From Sulfurospirillum cavolei (GTDB lineage: Bacteria; Campylobacterota; Campylobacteria; Campylobacterales; Sulfurospirillaceae), in contig NZ_AP014724.1 of assembly GCF_001548055.1 (NCBI RefSeq), forward strand, positions 2,108,001 to 2,172,000: a DNA stretch of 64,000 bases. Direction: 5' to 3'. The notes beneath the pieces were generated by a model. It saw only the letters and a list, made by a program, of their open reading frames with translations, was not told where the DNA came from and searched no databases. The translations under genes and the position numbers were made by a program. This document shows positions 28,433 through 38,321 of this stretch, piece after piece (positions within the stretch are counted from its first letter, which is position 1; every line of letters begins with the position of its first letter).

Positions 28433-28792
28433 TTATTTGTTTTTTGCCGACTTCTCTATAATTTCGCGGCATACGATACAATACCTTGCATGCGGCTTGA
28501 CTTTAAGACGCTGAAATCCGATCTCTTCTTCGCACATTTCGCAAATACCGTACGTACCGTTACGAATTTTATTGAGTGCAAATTCGATTTCGTTCAACTC
28601 TTTCATTTGTTGCGTACTAATCGCTTGTTCGATCATACGATCGGTACTAACGGAGGCATGATCGGCTTCATCTCCGACTTCACTGTCTTTGAGATCATCG
28701 ATCTCACGCATAGAATCTTCGATGTTTTTTTTGATTTGAACCTTTCTTTCTTTTAGAAGATCCTCGAAATGCTTTAACTCGTTCTCTCTCAT
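28433..28792 (-). CDS. dksA: DksA/TraR-family zinc-finger transcription factor
   Basis: 119 residues. Coiled-coil N-terminal half with the acidic tip DEADHAS (DxxDxA class) that enters the RNA polymerase secondary channel, and a C4 zinc finger (CEMCEEEIGF then CIVC). DksA works with ppGpp on rRNA and amino-acid promoters. It is somewhat shorter than the 151-residue E. coli DksA but keeps both functional elements. Confidence 0.88.
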   Translation of the reverse strand: MRENELKHFEDLLKERKVQIKKNIEDSMREIDDLKDSEVGDEADHASVSTDRMIEQAISTQQMKELNEIEFALNKIRNGTYGICEMCEEEIGFQRLKVKPHARYCIVCREIIEKSAKNK

Positions 28793-28833
28793 CCTTTGTT
28801 TCCTTTAGAAAAGTTGCCCTGCATTATAATCGA

Positions 28834-29289
28834 CTATTTATGATAGGGATGGTTGTTTTTTATGCACAATCCCCGATAAATCTGTTCAAATAAAACCACC
28901 TTCGCAATTTTGTGCGCATATGTTAATCTACTTAAACTTATAATCTTTTGAGTTTGCCCCAAAAAAGCCTCATCAAAACCGAATGCACCTCCGATAAAAA
29001 AATTAATATGGACGTCTTCATCAAAAAAAAGGCTAAACGTTTCGCTGTCTACGAGCGTTCCTTGTACGTCTAAAGCGATGTTATAGCCTTTTAAAAAAGG
29101 CTCGTACGCTTTCGTATAAGAAGCTCTCGCTTCTTTTTCGCCGATGGTTTGTGCTAAGGCTATCTGTTTCGTAAAGATCTTGATCTCTTGCGCTTTGGCA
29201 AAGCGTGAAATCATTTTGATATACTCCGACGCTAGCGCGTCAAGTGATTTGTCGCTGCTTTTTTCAATCGTGTAAACCGTGATGTTCAT
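28834..29289 (-). CDS. rlmH: 23S rRNA pseudouridine-1915 N3-methyltransferase RlmH
   Basis: A 151-residue SPOUT methyltransferase that acts on the 70S ribosome. The knot region shows FFIGGAFGFDEAFL, ISLSRLTYAHKIAKVVLFEQIYRG and the C-terminal NNHPYHK typical of RlmH. The start overlaps the accD stop by 4 bp. Confidence 0.95.
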   Translation of the reverse strand: MNITVYTIEKSSDKSLDALASEYIKMISRFAKAQEIKIFTKQIALAQTIGEKEARASYTKAYEPFLKGYNIALDVQGTLVDSETFSLFFDEDVHINFFIGGAFGFDEAFLGQTQKIISLSRLTYAHKIAKVVLFEQIYRGLCIKNNHPYHK

Positions 29290-30164
29290 GCTTTGAGTCT
29301 TAGCTCAAAATCATCACTTTTACAATGTGCTCCCAAAAGCTTCATCAAATCCGCAACCGTCTTTTTCATCTCTTCGCGCGTAACGATCATATCGATCAAA
29401 CCGTGTTCCAATAAAAATTCCGCTTTTTGAAAGCCTTCGGGCAAATCGGCACCGATCGTTTGTTTGATAACCCTTTGTCCCGCAAAACCGACCAATGCAC
29501 CCGGTTCTGCCATAATAATATCGCCCAAAAATGCAAACGATGCACTCACCCCGCCCATCGTCGGATCGGTTAAGATCGAAATGTAAGGTAGTTTTGCTTC
29601 GGCAAGTTTTGCTAACGCTGCAGACGTTTTGGACATTTGAAGCAGAGAAAAAGTGCTCTCTTGCATACGAGCACCGCCGCTGGCACTGACGATCACAAGT
29701 CCTTCTTTGTCCGCAATCGCTCTATGAATCGCTCGAACGATTTTTTCGCCCTCGACCGACCCCAAACTGCCGCCCATGAACGCAAAATCAAATACGACAA
29801 GTTGAACTTTCACGCCTTCGATCGTACATGTGCCGCAAATCACGGAGGAATGTTTTCCCGTTTTTTCTTCCGCCTCTTCGATACGCTTTTTGTACGATTT
29901 TTTATCCACGAATTTTAAAGGATCGACGGGGATCAAATTGGCATCAAACTCGACGAAGCTTCCTTCATCGCTTAATTGCTCAATACGTTTTGTGGCAGAA
30001 ATTCGCATATGAAATCCACACTTTGGGCAGACGTTAAAACGTTGTTCGACCTCTTTATAATACATTAATGATTGACACGCGCTACATTTCACCCAATGGC
30101 TTGGTGCTTCGCTCGGAGCGGATTGTGTCTTTCTTATTTTACTGAAGATTTCGGCAAATCCCAT
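29286..30164 (-). CDS. accD: Acetyl-CoA carboxylase carboxyltransferase subunit beta
   Basis: 292 residues. The N-terminal zinc ribbon has C27, C30, C46 and C49, followed by the crotonase-like carboxyltransferase fold (VSASGGARMQESTFSLLQM, DPTMGGVSASFAFLGDI, GFAGQRVI). With AccA it transfers carboxyl from biotin to acetyl-CoA to form malonyl-CoA, the first step of fatty-acid synthesis. It overlaps rlmH by 4 bp. accA is not in this window; fabD, the next step, is at 39 kb. Confidence 0.96.
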   Translation of the reverse strand: MGFAEIFSKIRKTQSAPSEAPSHWVKCSACQSLMYYKEVEQRFNVCPKCGFHMRISATKRIEQLSDEGSFVEFDANLIPVDPLKFVDKKSYKKRIEEAEEKTGKHSSVICGTCTIEGVKVQLVVFDFAFMGGSLGSVEGEKIVRAIHRAIADKEGLVIVSASGGARMQESTFSLLQMSKTSAALAKLAEAKLPYISILTDPTMGGVSASFAFLGDIIMAEPGALVGFAGQRVIKQTIGADLPEGFQKAEFLLEHGLIDMIVTREEMKKTVADLMKLLGAHCKSDDFELRLKA

Positions 30165-30186
30165 ACGTATGCATCCTCTTTGAAAG

Positions 30187-30912
30187 CTAATTGCTTATAA
30201 ATAAGTTAATTATTCTATCGAAAATTTCCTTATCTTTGCTTACGAGAAAAAGCTCCTGCGTTTCGTAAAGGTATAAATCTTCGCACATAAAGCGTCCCGC
30301 TTCCACGTCGTATGAGCGGATAGCTCCCTCATACAGCACGAACGAAACCTCCCTCGCATACGCCAAAGAGAGTGCAAATGCTCCGGGAGAACGGTATTTG
30401 AGTCCTGCTTTTTGCAATAAAGGATGCAGACGGGAAGATGCGTAAGCGCGCTCGAAAATACCCACTTTGCTAAACGGATTGCACAAAACGTCGCCGAAAT
30501 TTTTTTCGTCGATGTGAGCGCGTTTGAGTCCGTTTTGATCTTTTATAAAACAATCGCCGTTGGCTAAATTCGCGATAACGGCTTTGGTGCATTTTCCTTC
30601 TTCGAAATAGGCAACCGACGTACCGTAATAGGGTAAATGCGATAAAAGGTTGTCGCTTCCGTCGATGGGATCAAGAACGATATACGATGACATGTAAGGA
30701 TTTTCAATCGTTCCGCTCTCTTCGGAAATAATCGTTCCAAAAGGAAGCAAATGCTCGATAAAGATACGTTCGGCTTCTAAATCGATCGCCGCACTTCGAT
30801 CGCCTCCCGCACCTTGTCCAAAGCAGAGGTGATCGTCCGCATGCAAGCCTTGCGTTCGTAAACGCCGATACAGTACTCTGTTGGCTTGCAGTGCGGCTTC
30901 GATCACGCCCAT
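30187..30912 (-). CDS. Inositol-monophosphatase-family phosphatase
   Basis: 241 residues of the Li-sensitive, Mg-dependent phosphatase fold: IISEESG (metal-binding Glu pair) and VLDPIDGSDNLLS (metal site; usually DGT, here DGS). The C-terminal WDxxA motif is not clearly conserved (SYDVEAGRFMCED in its place), so the exact substrate (inositol phosphate, PAP/CysQ type or another sugar phosphate) is uncertain. It lies between accD and gltD on one strand, with 2 bp to gltD. Confidence 0.82.
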   Translation of the reverse strand: MGVIEAALQANRVLYRRLRTQGLHADDHLCFGQGAGGDRSAAIDLEAERIFIEHLLPFGTIISEESGTIENPYMSSYIVLDPIDGSDNLLSHLPYYGTSVAYFEEGKCTKAVIANLANGDCFIKDQNGLKRAHIDEKNFGDVLCNPFSKVGIFERAYASSRLHPLLQKAGLKYRSPGAFALSLAYAREVSFVLYEGAIRSYDVEAGRFMCEDLYLYETQELFLVSKDKEIFDRIINLFISN

Positions 30913-30914
30913 GC

Positions 30915-32297
30915 TTAACCTAACAACTTTTTGACGATCGCATTGGCGGCTTCTTTACCCTCTTTGGCGGCCGTGACGACCAAATCCGATCCGCGTTTAC
31001 AATCGCCGCCGGCAAAGACGCCCGATTTGGTCGTTTGGTACTCACTATTCACAACGATACAGCCTGATTTATTGACTTCGATACCGTTTTCCGCTAAAAA
31101 CGTCGGCACGGAAGGAATAAAGCCCAAAGCAAAAATAATAATATCGGCATCGACTCTAAAATCGCCGCCTTTTACGATTTCGACGACTTGCCTTGAAGAG
31201 GCGTCTTTTGAGCCTAAAATTGTTTTTTGCATATCGATACCGATCGCTTGACCTTCGGAGTTTACCAAAATCTCTTTGGGAGAGACGTTGTACATAAATT
31301 CCGCACCCTCTTCGATCGCATTTTTAAACTCTTTTTTAGAACCGGGCATATTGTATTTATCGCGACGGTATAAACATGTCACGCTTTTAGCCCCTTCGCG
31401 AATCGACGTTCTCAAACAATCCATTGCCGTATCGCCGCCGCCGACGACAACGACGTTTTTATTTTTAACTTCAAATTTTTTATCGTAACTCTCGTTAAAT
31501 TGCTTCTTTTGAATATTGCGTAAAAAGTCGATTGCCGTAAAAACGCCGCTTGCGTTTTCATTGGCAATATTGGCTTTACGAGGGCTCTCCGCACCGATCG
31601 CCAAGAAAATAGCGTCGTGGCTATGCGCAATTTCGTCAAATCCGATCTCTTTCCCGACTTGCGTATTGGTATGCAACGTCAAACCGGCGTCTTGAAGCCA
31701 TCTTACGCGCCTTGCGACCACCTCTTTGTCCAGCTTAAATCCCGGAATCCCGTACGTTAGAAGTCCACCGGCTCTGTTTTGTTTATCGTACATGCTAACG
31801 CCGATACCGGCACGAAGAAGATAGGTCGCACAGGCGATACCCGCAGGTCCAGCACCGATAATCGCTACTTTTTTCTTTGTCGTGATTCCCGGAAAGCTCG
31901 GTTTAAAGCCCTTTTTAAATCCCTCTTCGGAAATAAACGTCTCAATTGCACCGATCGTAATCGCTCCGTGACCGTCGTTTAGCGTACAATCTCCTTCGCA
32001 CAAACGATCTTGAGGACAAATACGTCCGGTAATTTCGGGAAACGGATTGGTCTCATTGGAAAGATTAAAAGCAAGTTCCCGCTTCATTGCGCTCGTGGCT
32101 TTTAACCAAAACGGAATATAATTGTGTAACGGACATTTACTGTGACAAAACGGATCGCCGCACTGAATACAACGATCGGCTTGTGCGGAAGCGTCTTCTT
32201 TACTAAAAATTTCGTAAATTTCTTTAAAATCTTTAACGCGATCTCCGGTTGAGCGTTTTCTAGGCTCGTATCTCTCTTCATTCACAAAATTTTGCAT
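30915..32297 (-). CDS. gltD: Glutamate synthase small subunit
   Basis: 460 residues. N-terminal cysteine cluster CIQCGDPFCHSKCPLHNYIP plus CPQDRLCEGDC for 4Fe-4S centres, then FAD-binding IGAGPAGIACATYL and NADPH-binding VVVGGGDTAMDCLR; C-terminal GVFAGGDCKRGSDLVVTA. It feeds electrons from NADPH to GltB to make two glutamates from glutamine and 2-oxoglutarate. One base separates it from gltB, so they form one operon. Confidence 0.96.
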   Translation of the reverse strand: MQNFVNEERYEPRKRSTGDRVKDFKEIYEIFSKEDASAQADRCIQCGDPFCHSKCPLHNYIPFWLKATSAMKRELAFNLSNETNPFPEITGRICPQDRLCEGDCTLNDGHGAITIGAIETFISEEGFKKGFKPSFPGITTKKKVAIIGAGPAGIACATYLLRAGIGVSMYDKQNRAGGLLTYGIPGFKLDKEVVARRVRWLQDAGLTLHTNTQVGKEIGFDEIAHSHDAIFLAIGAESPRKANIANENASGVFTAIDFLRNIQKKQFNESYDKKFEVKNKNVVVVGGGDTAMDCLRTSIREGAKSVTCLYRRDKYNMPGSKKEFKNAIEEGAEFMYNVSPKEILVNSEGQAIGIDMQKTILGSKDASSRQVVEIVKGGDFRVDADIIIFALGFIPSVPTFLAENGIEVNKSGCIVVNSEYQTTKSGVFAGGDCKRGSDLVVTAAKEGKEAANAIVKKLLG

Positions 32298-32298
32298 C

Positions 32299-35200
32299 TT
32301 AGTCTCCTTGCTCCGGATTGAGTGGTACTTTGGTCATATCTTTAGGACGAACGATCCAAAAGTCCCTGACCGCATGGCGAAAATCTTCTAAAATTTGCGT
32401 GGCTCTAAAACTTGCCGTTTCATTGATGTGCGTACGAAGTAGACGCTTCAAGAAATGCCGTGCCTCGTCCATATCATCCGTATCGATACGCTCGGCAATC
32501 ACAAGTTCTTGATTGAGTTTATCGATAAAGTCGCGCGTTTCGTCATACACGAATGCCACACCGCCGGTCATACCCGCACCGAAGTTCACGCCGGTATTGC
32601 CCAAGATTGCAACGACGCCGCCGGTCATATATTCGCAAGCATGATCTCCCGTTCCTTCAACCACGGAAACGGCACCGGAATTTCGTACGCAAAAGCGTTC
32701 TCCCACGATTCCGGCAACGTAAAGTTTACCGCCCGTTGCACCGTACAAACAGGTGTTACCGGCACACGCGTATCCCCTGCCTTGAAATTTAGGCGCGATA
32801 ACGATTTTACCGCCGTTCATACCTTTACCGACGTAATCGTTTGCCGTACCTTTGAGATTAATGCTCAACCCGTTGGCTAAAAAAGCACCCAAGGACTGTC
32901 CCGCAACCCCGTTAAGTCTGAAAACGATGCTATCGTCTTTGAGACCTTTGTTGCCGTAAAATTTCGCGATTTCACCGCTAATGAGTGTTCCAAAGCTTCG
33001 ATTGGTATTGCAAATTTCGCGATGCAAAACGATTTTCTCGTCCGGATTTTCGATGACTTTATAAACTTCTTTCAAAATCTCTTTTTCAAACACGTTTTTA
33101 TCGAAAGGATCGTTGGATTTGCCGCTATGGGTATCGGGACCTTCCAAGCGCATCAAAACGGACGAAAAGTCAAACTTTTTCGCGAACGTATCATCGATGA
33201 CATGTAAAAGATCGCTTCGTCCGATGATCTCTTCTAAACGCGTATACCCTAAATGCGCCAAAATTTCGCGTACGTCTTCGGCCAAAAGCGTAAAAAAGTT
33301 GACCAGTTTGTCGACCGTTCCGACGAAATGCTCCCTTAACTTCTCGTCTTGCGTCGCAACGCCCACCGAACAACGGTTCAAATGGCAAACGCGCAAGACT
33401 TTACATCCGATAATCGTTAACGAAAGCGTACCGAACGCGTAACTTTCCGCACCCAAAAGTGCCGCTTTTACGACGTCGAGTCCCGTTTTGAGTCCACCGT
33501 CGGTTTGCAAATGAATGCTATCGCGTAAATGGTTGGCTTTTAAAGCATTGTGTGCTTCGCTTAGACCGATTTCCCATGGATTGCCGGCAAATTTAATCGA
33601 CGTCAACGGTGCGGCACCCGTTCCGCCGTCGCCGCCCGAGATAATAATTTTATCGGCATACGCCTTAGCGACACCCGCGGCAATCGTTCCTACACCCGCA
33701 GTAGAGACGAGTTTGACCGTCACGATGGCATCTGGATTAATTTGCTTCATATCGAAAATCAGCTGCGCTAAATCTTCAATCGAATAAATATCATGGTGCG
33801 GCGGCGGAGAAATCAACGTAACACCCGGAATTGTATAGCGAAGGCTGGCGATTAACGAAGTCACTTTATGACCGGGTAATTGTCCGCCTTCTCCCGGTTT
33901 TGCGCCTTGCGCGACTTTGATTTGAATTTCGGTTGCCGAACGTAAATACTCCGGAGTAACGCCGAAACGTCCGGACGCGATTTGTTTAATTTTAGAGTTT
34001 TTATTGGTTTTAAGGCGCTCAGGTGCTTCGCCGCCTTCTCCGGAGTTACTCATACCGCCGATGCGATTCATCGCTTCACCGAGGGCTTCATGCGCTTCGG
34101 GAGAGATGGATCCTAAACTCATCGCCGCGGTCGCAAAACGTTTAAAAATAGCCTCTTTGGATTCGACTTTTTCGACGGCAATAGGCTCACGATCGGATTT
34201 AAGTTCGAAAAAGTCGCGTATCATTTTAAATCCGCGATTGTTAATCAGCTTCGTGAACTCTTGAAAATCTTTTTTTTCTCCCGTAACGGTCGCTTTGTGA
34301 ATCGCATGAATCGCCTGCGGATGATAATCGTGGTACTCTTGCCCGTCGATGTATTTGTAAAAACCGCCAATTTCCAACGGAAAAAGTTTTTTACTGAGAT
34401 TGAGTTCATACGCTTTATGATGGTTGCGTGCCAAACGCTCTTCGATGTCTTCGTAACAGAGCCCCGGAATCAATGAAATCGCTCCGTTGAAACACTCCTG
34501 TACCACTTCGCTTCCCAAGCCTAAAACGTCGAATAACGCCGAGTTACGATACGATGCAATCGTTGCGATACCCATCTTTGACATCACTTTGAGTAAGCCT
34601 TGCCCGATGGCATGATTGACGTTTTTCAGTTTGGTTTTGATTTCGTACGATCCCATATCGCTCTTTTTGCATTCGTCTAAAACGGTTGCGTAGAGCAAAT
34701 AAGGATAGATTGCACTGGCTCCAAAACCGATCATACATGCACACGAATGCGTGTCTATCGCTTCGGCGGAGATGGCAACGATGGAAGCTAAAGAACGAAC
34801 GCCTTCATCCAATAAAACTTGATTGACGCGTCCGATGACCATAATCATCGGCATCGGTTTGAGCTTGCTCGTCATACCTCGATCGTCAAGGAAAATAATA
34901 CGCACGCCTTCGTTTTTAACCGCCTGCGCAATATCGTATGCCAAATCTTCCAAACTTCCTTTGAGGTTATCTTCAAAAAGTGTCGAGAAATAGCGATTTT
35001 TGTATTCATCTTTATAGCGCGGTTTGCTCTTATCGCCGAAAGAGTCTAAAATATCGAATTTCTCTTGCATCATAATCGGCGAAATCGATTTGATACGAAC
35101 GGCGTGTTCTTGGCTCTCCTCAAGAATATTGCGTATCTCTCCGAAACTCGTATTAAGGCTCATCACCACTTTTTCACGGATAGGATCGATCGGTGGATTG

Positions 35201-36723
35201 GTCACTTGGGCGAATTTTTGTTTAAAATAGTCGCTAAAATTACGCTGAACATGGCTAAAAGCCGCCATCGGCGTATCGTCGCCCATTGAACCGACACCTT
35301 CTTTGCCGTCTTTCATCATCGGCTCGATGACCATATTTTTTACTTCTTGCGTAATGTTGAAATAGCGTTGCTCCAATTCCAAATTTTCACGCACGTAGTC
35401 GGTTGTTTTTGAAAAAGGAATATCGACGAACTCTTGAAGGTACACAAGACCTTTGTTCAGCCACTCGGTATAGGTATTAGAGCTGGCAAGATAATCGTTG
35501 ATATCGTCATTTTTCATAATTTTGCCGAATTTGAGGTCGAGCCCGATCATTTGACCGCTTTGTAAACGGCCTCTTTCAATAATGTTGTCTTCCTCAATAT
35601 CTAAAACGCCGTACTCGCTTGAGATAATGATACGATCGTCTTTGGTAATAATATATTTTGCCGGACGCAATCCGTTGCGATCTAAAACACAGGCAATATG
35701 ACGACCGTCGGTTAAAGAGATCGCGGCAGGTCCATCCCACGGCTCGAAATTAATGCTTGAAAATTCGTAAAACGCTCGAAGACCCGAATCCATATGCGGC
35801 GCATTTTGCCAAGGAGCAGGAATGAGCGAACGTACGGCTTTAAAAAAGTCAAATCCGTTGAGGAGCATAAACTCGAACATGTTATCCAAGCTGGCGCTAT
35901 CGCTCACGTCGTTAGTCGTTAAAGGATACAATTTTTGTAACTCTTCGTCCGAGAAAACGCCGCTTTTCATACATTCTGTTTTCACTTGCGTGTTAAAGCG
36001 ATTGGCGGAAATCGAATTGATCTCGCCGTTGTGCGCCAAAGTGCGAAAAGGTTGTGCCAATTTCCACTTCGGTAGCGTATTGGTTGAAAAACGTTGATGA
36101 AACAGTGCAAACGTCGCTTTAAAATCGACATCGCTTAAATCGGGGAAAAACGTCTTAATATAGGTCGGCATCACCAACCCTTTATACGAGATCACTTTGC
36201 TGGAAAAAGAGGCAATGTAAAATTCACTCTCATGCGCCAATTTTTTTTCAACCGTTTTGCGCGTTAAATACAAAAGGGCTTCAAAACGTTTTGTCGCGAC
36301 CAAAGAAGCGGACGTAACAAACGCTTGAACGATTTGAGGGAGCGAGTCGAGTGCTAATTTTCCCAATGCTTTGGTTTTAACGGGTACGTCTCGATAAAGA
36401 AGGACTTTGAGATCGTTTTGCTCACAGGCCTCTTCAAAAATGCGTTTTTGCTCTTGCGTATGCAGGAAAATCATTGCAACGGCAAATTGTTTGGGTAAAT
36501 CCACTCCCAATTTGTGTGCTTCTTTTTTCATGAAGTCGACCGGCATCGAAAAAAGTAGACCGCTTCCGTCTCCGCTTTTTCCGTCCGCGGCAATTGCCCC
36601 TCGATGCATCATGCGCTCTAACGCCGTAATTGCATCTTCAACATTTTCATGGGTAGGAGTATTTTTAATATTTGCGATTAAACCGAAACCGCAATTGTCT
36701 TTAAATCCTCTTATTAGATCCAT
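32299..36723 (-). CDS. gltB: Glutamate synthase large subunit
   Basis: About 1474 residues. The class II glutaminase domain has its nucleophile in FKDNCGFG near the N-terminus; then come a central domain, the FMN-binding synthase domain (GEGGEAPERL, HHDIYSIEDLAQLIFD, SGGDGGTGAAPL) with the 3Fe-4S motif CKVLRVCHLNRC, and the GXGXG C-terminal domain. I place the start at ATG 36723 (MDLIRGFKDN) after AAAGG, leaving ten residues before the Cys, as in relatives. A TTG reading from 36765 is possible but less likely. Confidence 0.95.
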   Translation of the reverse strand: MDLIRGFKDNCGFGLIANIKNTPTHENVEDAITALERMMHRGAIAADGKSGDGSGLLFSMPVDFMKKEAHKLGVDLPKQFAVAMIFLHTQEQKRIFEEACEQNDLKVLLYRDVPVKTKALGKLALDSLPQIVQAFVTSASLVATKRFEALLYLTRKTVEKKLAHESEFYIASFSSKVISYKGLVMPTYIKTFFPDLSDVDFKATFALFHQRFSTNTLPKWKLAQPFRTLAHNGEINSISANRFNTQVKTECMKSGVFSDEELQKLYPLTTNDVSDSASLDNMFEFMLLNGFDFFKAVRSLIPAPWQNAPHMDSGLRAFYEFSSINFEPWDGPAAISLTDGRHIACVLDRNGLRPAKYIITKDDRIIISSEYGVLDIEEDNIIERGRLQSGQMIGLDLKFGKIMKNDDINDYLASSNTYTEWLNKGLVYLQEFVDIPFSKTTDYVRENLELEQRYFNITQEVKNMVIEPMMKDGKEGVGSMGDDTPMAAFSHVQRNFSDYFKQKFAQVTNPPIDPIREKVVMSLNTSFGEIRNILEESQEHAVRIKSISPIMMQEKFDILDSFGDKSKPRYKDEYKNRYFSTLFEDNLKGSLEDLAYDIAQAVKNEGVRIIFLDDRGMTSKLKPMPMIMVIGRVNQVLLDEGVRSLASIVAISAEAIDTHSCACMIGFGASAIYPYLLYATVLDECKKSDMGSYEIKTKLKNVNHAIGQGLLKVMSKMGIATIASYRNSALFDVLGLGSEVVQECFNGAISLIPGLCYEDIEERLARNHHKAYELNLSKKLFPLEIGGFYKYIDGQEYHDYHPQAIHAIHKATVTGEKKDFQEFTKLINNRGFKMIRDFFELKSDREPIAVEKVESKEAIFKRFATAAMSLGSISPEAHEALGEAMNRIGGMSNSGEGGEAPERLKTNKNSKIKQIASGRFGVTPEYLRSATEIQIKVAQGAKPGEGGQLPGHKVTSLIASLRYTIPGVTLISPPPHHDIYSIEDLAQLIFDMKQINPDAIVTVKLVSTAGVGTIAAGVAKAYADKIIISGGDGGTGAAPLTSIKFAGNPWEIGLSEAHNALKANHLRDSIHLQTDGGLKTGLDVVKAALLGAESYAFGTLSLTIIGCKVLRVCHLNRCSVGVATQDEKLREHFVGTVDKLVNFFTLLAEDVREILAHLGYTRLEEIIGRSDLLHVIDDTFAKKFDFSSVLMRLEGPDTHSGKSNDPFDKNVFEKEILKEVYKVIENPDEKIVLHREICNTNRSFGTLISGEIAKFYGNKGLKDDSIVFRLNGVAGQSLGAFLANGLSINLKGTANDYVGKGMNGGKIVIAPKFQGRGYACAGNTCLYGATGGKLYVAGIVGERFCVRNSGAVSVVEGTGDHACEYMTGGVVAILGNTGVNFGAGMTGGVAFVYDETRDFIDKLNQELVIAERIDTDDMDEARHFLKRLLRTHINETASFRATQILEDFRHAVRDFWIVRPKDMTKVPLNPEQGD

Positions 36724-36765
36724 CTCACAAGCCTTTTGTGGAATTTTCATCAAGTTTTTTGACAA

Positions 36766-36936
36766 ATTTTAAGTTAAAAGCGACGGATATTACTCTAAAA
36801 ATTATTAAATTTCAATTAACGACTATTTTATGGTGTTTTCAGAGTTTACATACCATAAATAATATAATTTTTCAATAAATTTAATATCTAAAATAAAATA
36901 ATTAATTTTTTTATTTAATAAAATTCAATTTTTGAG
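36766..36936. promoter_or_regulatory. Divergent gltB-recO promoter region
   Basis: Very A/T rich. TTTATGGT (36827-36834) and ACCATAAA (36852-36859) form an 8+8 inverted repeat separated by 17 bp, a candidate operator. TATAAT at 36863-36868 (plus) may serve recO. No gene is seen. Confidence 0.4.
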
Positions 36937-36951
36937 ATGCTAAAATTGCTT

Positions 36952-37569
36952 ATGCAAGGTTATATCATCAACATTACGCGGGTTAAAGACGAAGATCTTA
37001 TCGTCGTCGTTTTAACGCACGATAGTATTAAGACCCTTTATCGTTTTTACGGCGCTCGCCATTCGACGATTCATTTGGGCTATAAAATCGATTTTGAATC
37101 TCTCGCATCGCTCAAGTCGACGATACCGCAACTACGTTCGGTACTCCATTTAGGAACGCCTTGGAACATTCACCGTGAGCGAATGCTCGCATGGCAGGCA
37201 TTCATTCGCCTTTTTTACCTGCACCTTAAAGATGTCGCTCTTATCGATGCTTTTTATTTTGACCTTTTAGAATCATGCGCCGATATTTGGCATAAGCAAA
37301 ATCCTAAACGCATCGCCATTGAAGCGTATAGCAAACTTTTACGATTTGAGGGACGATTGCACGATGATTTGATTTGCTTTAATTGTGAAGAACCGATCAA
37401 AGAGGATTTGACGCTGATTCGCGCTTTTTTACCTGCGCACAAGCATTGTGCATGGAATCAAACATTCGAACGCTTACATGTCAAAACCTTGTTTGAAGAA
37501 CATAGCACGATAGCGTTTGACGACGAGGAAGTCGAAAGCCTTTGGAAAATTATGCTTGAAGGGTTTTAA
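36952..37569 (+). CDS. recO: Recombination mediator RecO
   Basis: 205 residues. It starts MQGYIINITRVKDEDLIVVVLT, as RecO proteins of this phylum do, with an OB-fold N-terminus, a helical middle and a zinc-like pair CFNCEEPI later joined by HKHC. RecO loads RecA on SSB-coated gaps with RecR. ATG 36937 lies five codons upstream in frame; neither start has a strong ribosome binding site, and I prefer 36952 on family alignment from memory. It ends with a 4-bp convergent overlap with the TtcA-like gene. Confidence 0.85.
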   Translation: MQGYIINITRVKDEDLIVVVLTHDSIKTLYRFYGARHSTIHLGYKIDFESLASLKSTIPQLRSVLHLGTPWNIHRERMLAWQAFIRLFYLHLKDVALIDAFYFDLLESCADIWHKQNPKRIAIEAYSKLLRFEGRLHDDLICFNCEEPIKEDLTLIRAFLPAHKHCAWNQTFERLHVKTLFEEHSTIAFDDEEVESLWKIMLEGF

Positions 37570-38321
37570 CGATCCAAATAACGTTCATCGCAAAAGCTTG
37601 AAACCTGTAAGCTCTCAAACGCTTTTTTGAGGGAAACGAACAATTCCGGATTTTCTTTTTCCATCGCCGCTAACATCTCTTTCGTTTTGGCACGCATCAC
37701 GGGCATTTTGACGTCAAAGCGCATGGCAGGACATGCTTCATCGCCGATAACGGGCATACCGTGTTCTTTGGCGCATTCTCGCAATTGTCGCTCTCGCACG
37801 TGGATCAACGGACGAATCACGACCAGTCCGTTTTGCGCTTTATAAATCGGAGGCATGGAACGCAGTGCTCCGTTATAGGAAAAATTCATAAAAAAGCTCT
37901 CCGCCGCATCGTCCAAATGGTGAGCTAACGCTAATTTCGCGTAACCGTGATTCAATGCGTACGTATACAAAGCTCCGCGTCGCATACGGGAAAAAAAGCT
38001 ACAAAACGAAGAATTGGAACGAATCTTCTCCTGTGCTAGCTCAAAAATCGACGTATCGACGATTTCGTGATCGATTTCATGCTCTAAACAATGCGCATGT
38101 AAGGTCTGAAGGTCTTCGCCCATACCGTAAGCGATCGTCACGGCTTTAAACTCGAAATGAAAAGGTGCAACGCGTTGCATATGTTTTAAAATATGCGCCA
38201 ACGTAAGGGAATCTTTCCCCCCGCTGAGCCCTAGAAGCAGTTTATCGTTTTCTTGAATTAAGCCGTAATGCGCATTCGTACGCCCTACGACGCGTAAAAG
38301 ACGTTTACTGAGCTCTATCAT
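37566..38321 (-). CDS. ttcA: TtcA-like tRNA thiolation ATPase (altered cysteine motif)
   Basis: 251 residues of the PP-loop ATPase family. SGGKDSLTLAHIL is the ATP-binding loop. TtcA uses an Fe-S cluster held by CxxC and a later Cys to make 2-thiocytidine at tRNA position 32. Here the segment reads FCSFFSRMRRGALY: the first Cys is kept but the second is Phe (codon TTT, clear in the DNA). GDEACPAM may supply the third. Either a lineage variant with other ligands or a related tRNA-modifying enzyme. Overlaps mtnN by 4 bp. Confidence 0.75.
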   Translation of the reverse strand: MIELSKRLLRVVGRTNAHYGLIQENDKLLLGLSGGKDSLTLAHILKHMQRVAPFHFEFKAVTIAYGMGEDLQTLHAHCLEHEIDHEIVDTSIFELAQEKIRSNSSFCSFFSRMRRGALYTYALNHGYAKLALAHHLDDAAESFFMNFSYNGALRSMPPIYKAQNGLVVIRPLIHVRERQLRECAKEHGMPVIGDEACPAMRFDVKMPVMRAKTKEMLAAMEKENPELFVSLKKAFESLQVSSFCDERYLDR

